Positions 8,104 to 11,494 of a stretch of 11,494 nucleotides of DNA are shown piece after piece. Below the pieces are notes generated by a model. It did not search any database, had not been told where the DNA came from, and was given only the letters and a program-made list of their open reading frames with translations. Origin of the DNA: Candidatus Brevefilum sp. (GTDB lineage Bacteria; Chloroflexota; Anaerolineae; Anaerolineales; Anaerolineaceae); the NCBI GenBank assembly GCA_007119455.1, contig SKPR01000133.1, positions 1 to 11,494 on the forward strand, read 5' to 3'. The position numbers were made by a program, and so were the translations under genes. Within the stretch, counting starts at the first letter, position 1. The number at the start of each line of letters is the position of its first letter.

Positions 8104-9290
8104 ACAATAACCTGCCAACTGCACGAAATATTTCAGAATTGCCCAATATTTATTGTTATGGTTGCGGTGTGTGTGTCAACGTCTGCCCCACCAAGTGCAT
8201 CAAAATGGTCGATGACCATGAGGGGTTCCCCTACCCGCAGGTCGACGAAGCGCATTGTATCTCCTGTAAAAAATGTGTGCTGGATTGCCCGGGGTTTAAT
8301 GAGTATAAAAACAAACGACAGCTATCAGACCCACTTTTTTTTGGTGGATATGTGCAGGATGATCGGGTCAGGTTCACGAGCAGTTCTGGCGGGTTCTTCA
8401 CCCCCATCGCCGAAAAAATTATTGCGGCAGGCGGTGTTGTTTACGGTGCAATTTATGATTTCGATCAGATGACGGTAAAACACTCCCGAGCCGAGACCGA
8501 AATTGAGCTCGCACCAATGCGAAAATCAAAATACGTTCAGAGTCAGACTGCAGACATTTTACACCAGGTTAGAAAGGACTTGCTGGCAAATATCCCGGTT
8601 CTGTTCACCGGGACACCCTGCCAGGTGGAAGGACTCTATCTGTTTCTGGAACGAGATTATCCCAACCTTCTAACCTGTGATATCATCTGCCACGGCGTGC
8701 CATCGCCCGGGTTGTTCCAGAGACATTTTCGTTATCTCGAGCAGAAGCACCAGTCGAAAATCAATAAGATTGATTTCAGGACTAAAGAAAAAGGGTGGGG
8801 CGGGCCCCAGAACCTGTTTTTGGACCTTGGATTTGATGCCAGCAAAAAACTGACCCATTCGCTCTTTGACCCCTATTATGCGCTTTTCCTGGCCAATCTC
8901 AGTCTGAGGCCCTGCTGCTTTCATTGCAAATATGCCAGCACAAACCGGCGTTCAGATATCACCCTGGGCGATTTCTGGGGAGTCAGTAAAAAACATCCCG
9001 AATTATTTGATCATAAAGGGACTTCGTTGGTGCTGATCAATACCAAAAAAGGAATGGAAGTTCTGGAGTCCATCAGCCCATCCGTTGAAATTGCGCCCAT
9101 ACAAGATGTGGACCCCTTTCCGCCCAACCTGGCCAAACCTTCTCACCGGCCGCGTTATCGAGATCGGTTTTTCAATAAGATTTCACTCAAGGATTGGAAG
9201 AAACACCGGTTAAAAGCCCACTTGATTGCAGTTTTCTCCATTGTAAAATATAAAGTCTCTGGATTGATCAAGAACCTCCAGAAAAACTAA
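8100..9290 (+). CDS. Coenzyme F420 hydrogenase/dehydrogenase beta-subunit-like protein with N-terminal 2x[4Fe-4S] motifs
   Basis: A redox protein of the FrhB family (PF04432/PF04422-like) with an N-terminal ferredoxin module. In 396 aa, two C-x2-C-x2-C-x3-CP motifs occur: C19, C22, C25, C29 and C53, C56, C59, C63. The FrhB part has SSSGGFFTPIA (94-104), VVYGA (113-117), FTGTPCQVEGL (169-179), CDIICHGVPSP (193-203), and CCFHCKYA then SDITLGDFWG (285-294), where further cysteines (272, 273, 276) may bind another cluster. In FrhB itself this fold holds FAD and reduces F420, but the homologues found beside polysaccharide genes are of unknown reaction, and F420 is not implied here. The last 30 residues are basic and amphipathic and might touch the membrane. 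ATGA overlap with the pyruvyltransferase ties it to that step. There is no separate ribosome site, so translation is probably coupled. Confidence 0.9.
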   Translation: MNNNLPTARNISELPNIYCYGCGVCVNVCPTKCIKMVDDHEGFPYPQVDEAHCISCKKCVLDCPGFNEYKNKRQLSDPLFFGGYVQDDRVRFTSSSGGFFTPIAEKIIAAGGVVYGAIYDFDQMTVKHSRAETEIELAPMRKSKYVQSQTADILHQVRKDLLANIPVLFTGTPCQVEGLYLFLERDYPNLLTCDIICHGVPSPGLFQRHFRYLEQKHQSKINKIDFRTKEKGWGGPQNLFLDLGFDASKKLTHSLFDPYYALFLANLSLRPCCFHCKYASTNRRSDITLGDFWGVSKKHPELFDHKGTSLVLINTKKGMEVLESISPSVEIAPIQDVDPFPPNLAKPSHRPRYRDRFFNKISLKDWKKHRLKAHLIAVFSIVKYKVSGLIKNLQKN

Positions 9291-9376
9291 AACATCGTCC
9301 TTGATTCAAGGCCGTGGTGCAAGCCAAAAAAGAATAATCATTGCTTTGCGTGAGAATTTTGGAAATAAAATCCGGT

Positions 9377-11161
9377 TCAGTTTTGCAGCGTTAGGAGCAC
9401 AAATAGTCCGCTCGCCCCTGTGTGCACCTGGTAACGGTCAAGAACAAAATCGAGATTTTCTGAGTAACGCACAACATTATCCCAGTGCTCGGCACCCATC
9501 AAGGCATAATCATAATGCCCATCCACGAGATCCGTGTAAACATCCCTGGGCGTTTCCACATAGACAAAGTTGTCACGCGTTGAACTGGCATCAAAGTAGA
9601 CATTGAATAGATTGAATAACTCAACTTCATCTTTCACCATGCGTAAATTGGTTTTTGTGAAGGCGCTGTCCGTCGCGTAAAACTGCATCTCGGGGAAAAA
9701 TTCAATCACCTCATCAAATTCAGCCAGGGGTCTGATAACCTCCTGAAATGCTGCTTGGTTAGGCCTTGAAACAAACATCAATCTGTAATTCGAAAAAATC
9801 GGTGAGATCAGTAATGACAGAATGATCAAGAAGTTCGCCAAACCCCAGATGCGATTCCCCTGGAAAAAGAAGATGGAGAAAAATAAGAGTGTTAGCAAAA
9901 GTGGGTAGTAGACCAGGTTGACCACCGACCCTAAATCCCAATTTTGAGCTGGGATCAAAACCTGCATCATTAACCGAATTCCAAAGGCAGCCACAAGGCC
10001 AGCGAATAACAAGAGTAAAAATCTGACCTTTTTTGCGCCATCATCGGGGAGATCGATTGTAATAAATTGTGGGGCTAGAGCACATAACACCGACAGAATG
10101 GGCAGCCCAAACCTGAGTTCATAACCCAACCGGTTATTGATCGACAGGATCATCAGCACCACAAAAGCGAGAGGCACGACCCACATCATTTTTCTCGGGA
10201 TGGTGGTCTTTCTCCCTACCAGGGCACCACTGATTAAATAGAGGACAAATGGCAGGAGCGTAAAGGCAAACCAGTACCCTTGATACCAGTCATCGGTATT
10301 GCCATCTTCAAGGGCATTGAGGGTATCCAATACCCGGGATGAATAAACTGCGTACGTTCCTGTGAATTCTTGCCACTCGCTGATCCGCAAACCAAATAAA
10401 GGATCACCCAGGATAAACCCGCTGAGTATTGCAAAGAAGACCACACTGGACAGAACACCAACCCCAACCCAAAGCAAGTTTTTCGCAAAACCGCGCCAAT
10501 CCAATCTCTCATCTCCCACCCAGGCCAACCCGAATAACAATACGGCTGCAGGCAACGTTGTTTCTTTGGTTTTGAATGCCAGGTAAAGAACGAAACCCAA
10601 TGCCGCCACCAAAAAGTGATTCTTGTGTTCCTTGTCAAGGGAAAATACATAGATCGCAAAGAGTGCTGCCACCATCATCATGGCGGTCATATCCACCACA
10701 ATCACACCGGCCGTTTCAGCAAGGGGTGTCATTGAAAAGAAGAATAACACAGCGAGGATACCATGGAAAACATTACTCGATTTGAGGGCTTTCCTGGCAG
10801 AAATGTAGATCAGGAAAACGGTCATCCCAACGATGAAACCCCAGAATGCATGATAGCCCGCCAGGGGGCTGGGAGCCAGGGCGACAAAGATCTGCTGCAG
10901 GAAGATGTGAAAATAGCGGTTGAGGACAAAGGGCATTTTGATGCCGTTCATACCCAGGTTCAAATAGAGGGTGATATCGGAAGAGTTTGCCCCCCCCTGG
11001 GCGAATACACCGAAGAGGATGCTGATCGCAATCGAAACCAATGCTGCAACACCCACTTCAATCAACCAGGGATTGCCAATTTTTTCTGTGAGGGTCACAA
11101 AGAATTGGTTAATTCGTTCTGCTGGTGTCTGTTCTGGCTCTTTGATCTGTTGATCCAACAT
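9377..11161 (-). CDS. Polytopic GT-C-like membrane glycosyltransferase, copy 2 (paralogue)
   Basis: A 594-aa multi-pass membrane protein, probably a lipid-linked-sugar transferase, and a clear paralogue of the protein at 3090-4865. The two align without gaps over about the first 270 residues; in one stretch (62-138) 56 of 77 residues are identical by eye. Shared elements include NSSDITLY with D62, LNRYFH (80-85), FKTKETTLP (196-204), GDPLFGLR (252-259), INNRLGY followed by a 'lP' helix, and a C-terminal soluble domain with YVETPRD and ALMGAEHW. About 11-13 helices are likely. The N-terminal 30 residues and the 270-290 loop differ most, which may reflect different partners or acceptors. It stands alone on its strand with its own promoter, converges with the Fe-S gene, and has AGGG 4 bases before the ATG, a rather short spacing. 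The GT-C assignment is by motif resemblance only. Confidence 0.8.
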   Translation of the reverse strand: MLDQQIKEPEQTPAERINQFFVTLTEKIGNPWLIEVGVAALVSIAISILFGVFAQGGANSSDITLYLNLGMNGIKMPFVLNRYFHIFLQQIFVALAPSPLAGYHAFWGFIVGMTVFLIYISARKALKSSNVFHGILAVLFFFSMTPLAETAGVIVVDMTAMMMVAALFAIYVFSLDKEHKNHFLVAALGFVLYLAFKTKETTLPAAVLLFGLAWVGDERLDWRGFAKNLLWVGVGVLSSVVFFAILSGFILGDPLFGLRISEWQEFTGTYAVYSSRVLDTLNALEDGNTDDWYQGYWFAFTLLPFVLYLISGALVGRKTTIPRKMMWVVPLAFVVLMILSINNRLGYELRFGLPILSVLCALAPQFITIDLPDDGAKKVRFLLLLFAGLVAAFGIRLMMQVLIPAQNWDLGSVVNLVYYPLLLTLLFFSIFFFQGNRIWGLANFLIILSLLISPIFSNYRLMFVSRPNQAAFQEVIRPLAEFDEVIEFFPEMQFYATDSAFTKTNLRMVKDEVELFNLFNVYFDASSTRDNFVYVETPRDVYTDLVDGHYDYALMGAEHWDNVVRYSENLDFVLDRYQVHTGASGLFVLLTLQN

Positions 11162-11205
11162 ATTTCCCTGTTATCTGATCGTTTTGGTTTAATTCAATCT
11201 GAAAA

Positions 11206-11234
11206 TTTATACCCGATTATGCCCACACAGGCAA
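11206..11234 (-). promoter_or_regulatory. Sigma-70-type promoter of GT-C-like copy 2
   Basis: Read on the minus strand, TTGCCT (-35, 11229-11234) and TATAAA (-10, 11206-11211) are exactly 17 bases apart. Predicted transcription starts near 11199, leaving a leader of about 38 bases before the ATG at 11161. This is the best promoter match in the window and indicates that copy 2 is expressed independently. Confidence 0.65.
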
Positions 11235-11312
11235 TCCAACGAGCAACTGCTAAAATCCTACCTTCCAAGCAGTCTCACCTAATCAACCTAAATCGGCTTG
11301 ATTGATCGGTAT

Positions 11313-11494
11313 TCAAACTCGTTCTGCCAGCAATTCCTCAACTAACCGGGCCGCATCAGCAACAAAATGGCAGCATAAAGTATCAAATAATTTCAATTCT
11401 CTGACTCTGGCCAGTTCGTGCGGGTTACGGATATCCATTCCCAACAATCCGGGGCAGGTCACATCGCCATGCAAAGCCCGGAACCGCATATGAA
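11313..11494 (-). CDS. 3' end of an unrecognised gene, cut by the window edge
   Basis: A minus-strand frame is open from the window edge to a TGA at 11313-11315, giving 60 C-terminal residues. The reading includes HMRFRALHGDVTCPGLLG, then MDIRNPHELARVRELK, then CCHFVADAARLVEEL, with a helical, charged end typical of a folded protein. The plus-strand frame over the same bases is serine- and asparagine-rich and looks like a shadow. I do not recognise the family. The three cysteines (one in TCPG, two in LCCH) are notable but not diagnostic. About 150 bases with the copy 2 promoter separate it from the GT-C-like gene. Confidence 0.6.
   Translation of the reverse strand, partial: HMRFRALHGDVTCPGLLGMDIRNPHELARVRELKLFDTLCCHFVADAARLVEELLAERV

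Noticed and set aside
9291..9376. Possible terminator between the Fe-S gene and GT-C-like copy 2
   Set aside because: CTTGA-T-TCAAG at 9300-9310 has a one-base loop and cannot form a normal hairpin; no other GC-rich stem with a T-run is present.
10763..11305. 180-aa plus-strand open frame overlapping GT-C-like copy 2
   Set aside because: It lies antisense to a well-supported membrane protein gene with a paralogue, and its translation has no recognisable domain; the opposite strand explains the open frame.
11302..11493. 63-aa plus-strand frame at the right edge
   Set aside because: It is rich in serine and asparagine and looks like a shadow; the minus-strand frame over the same bases reads like the end of a real protein.
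1..11494. CRISPR array, tRNA, insertion sequence or attachment site
   Set aside because: No regularly spaced repeats, cloverleaf-like segment, transposase motif or terminal inverted repeats were seen on either strand.

Overview
The window reads as a chromosomal stretch from a bacterium of medium GC content. It is dominated by a surface-polysaccharide (glycan) gene cluster. No 16S, tRNA, transposase, phage gene or CRISPR array is visible, so the taxon cannot be fixed from sequence. The mix of a DPM1/GtrB-like GT2, large GT-C-like membrane proteins, a pyruvyltransferase and an F420-hydrogenase-beta-like protein would fit an anaerobe, possibly Chloroflexota (Anaerolineae). That is a low-confidence inference.

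Layout, left to right. (1) 148-1779 (+): a FAD-dependent oxidoreductase of the FAD_oxidored type, probably not part of the glycan cluster and convergent with it. (2) 1861-5776 (-): a three-gene operon, read right to left: a GT2 polyprenyl-phosphate-sugar synthase-like protein, a 591-aa polytopic GT-C-like membrane protein that starts 5 bp after it, and a GT4 (GT-B fold) glycosyltransferase. (3) 5777-5968: a divergent control region with promoter-like hexamers on both strands and a perfect 10-bp inverted repeat. (4) 5969-9290 (+): a second membrane-anchored GT2, then a polysaccharide pyruvyltransferase overlapping by ATGA an F420-hydrogenase-beta-like protein with two [4Fe-4S] motifs. (5) 9377-11161 (-): a close paralogue of the 591-aa membrane protein, with its own good promoter. 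(6) 11313-11494 (-): the 3' end of an unrecognised gene that runs off the window.

A plausible way the parts work together (inference): the two GT2 enzymes with C-terminal membrane helices make polyprenyl-phosphate-linked sugars on the cytoplasmic face. The two paralogous GT-C-like proteins use such lipid-linked donors on the outer face. The GT4 enzyme and the pyruvyltransferase build or decorate the glycan, and the Fe-S/flavin protein supplies an unknown redox step tied to the pyruvyltransferase. The matched numbers (two GT2s, two GT-C paralogues) suggest two parallel donor/transferase pairs in one locus.

No gene-free stretch exceeds about 300 bases. The short gaps at 1780-1860 and 9291-9376, between convergent genes, hold no recognisable intrinsic terminator.
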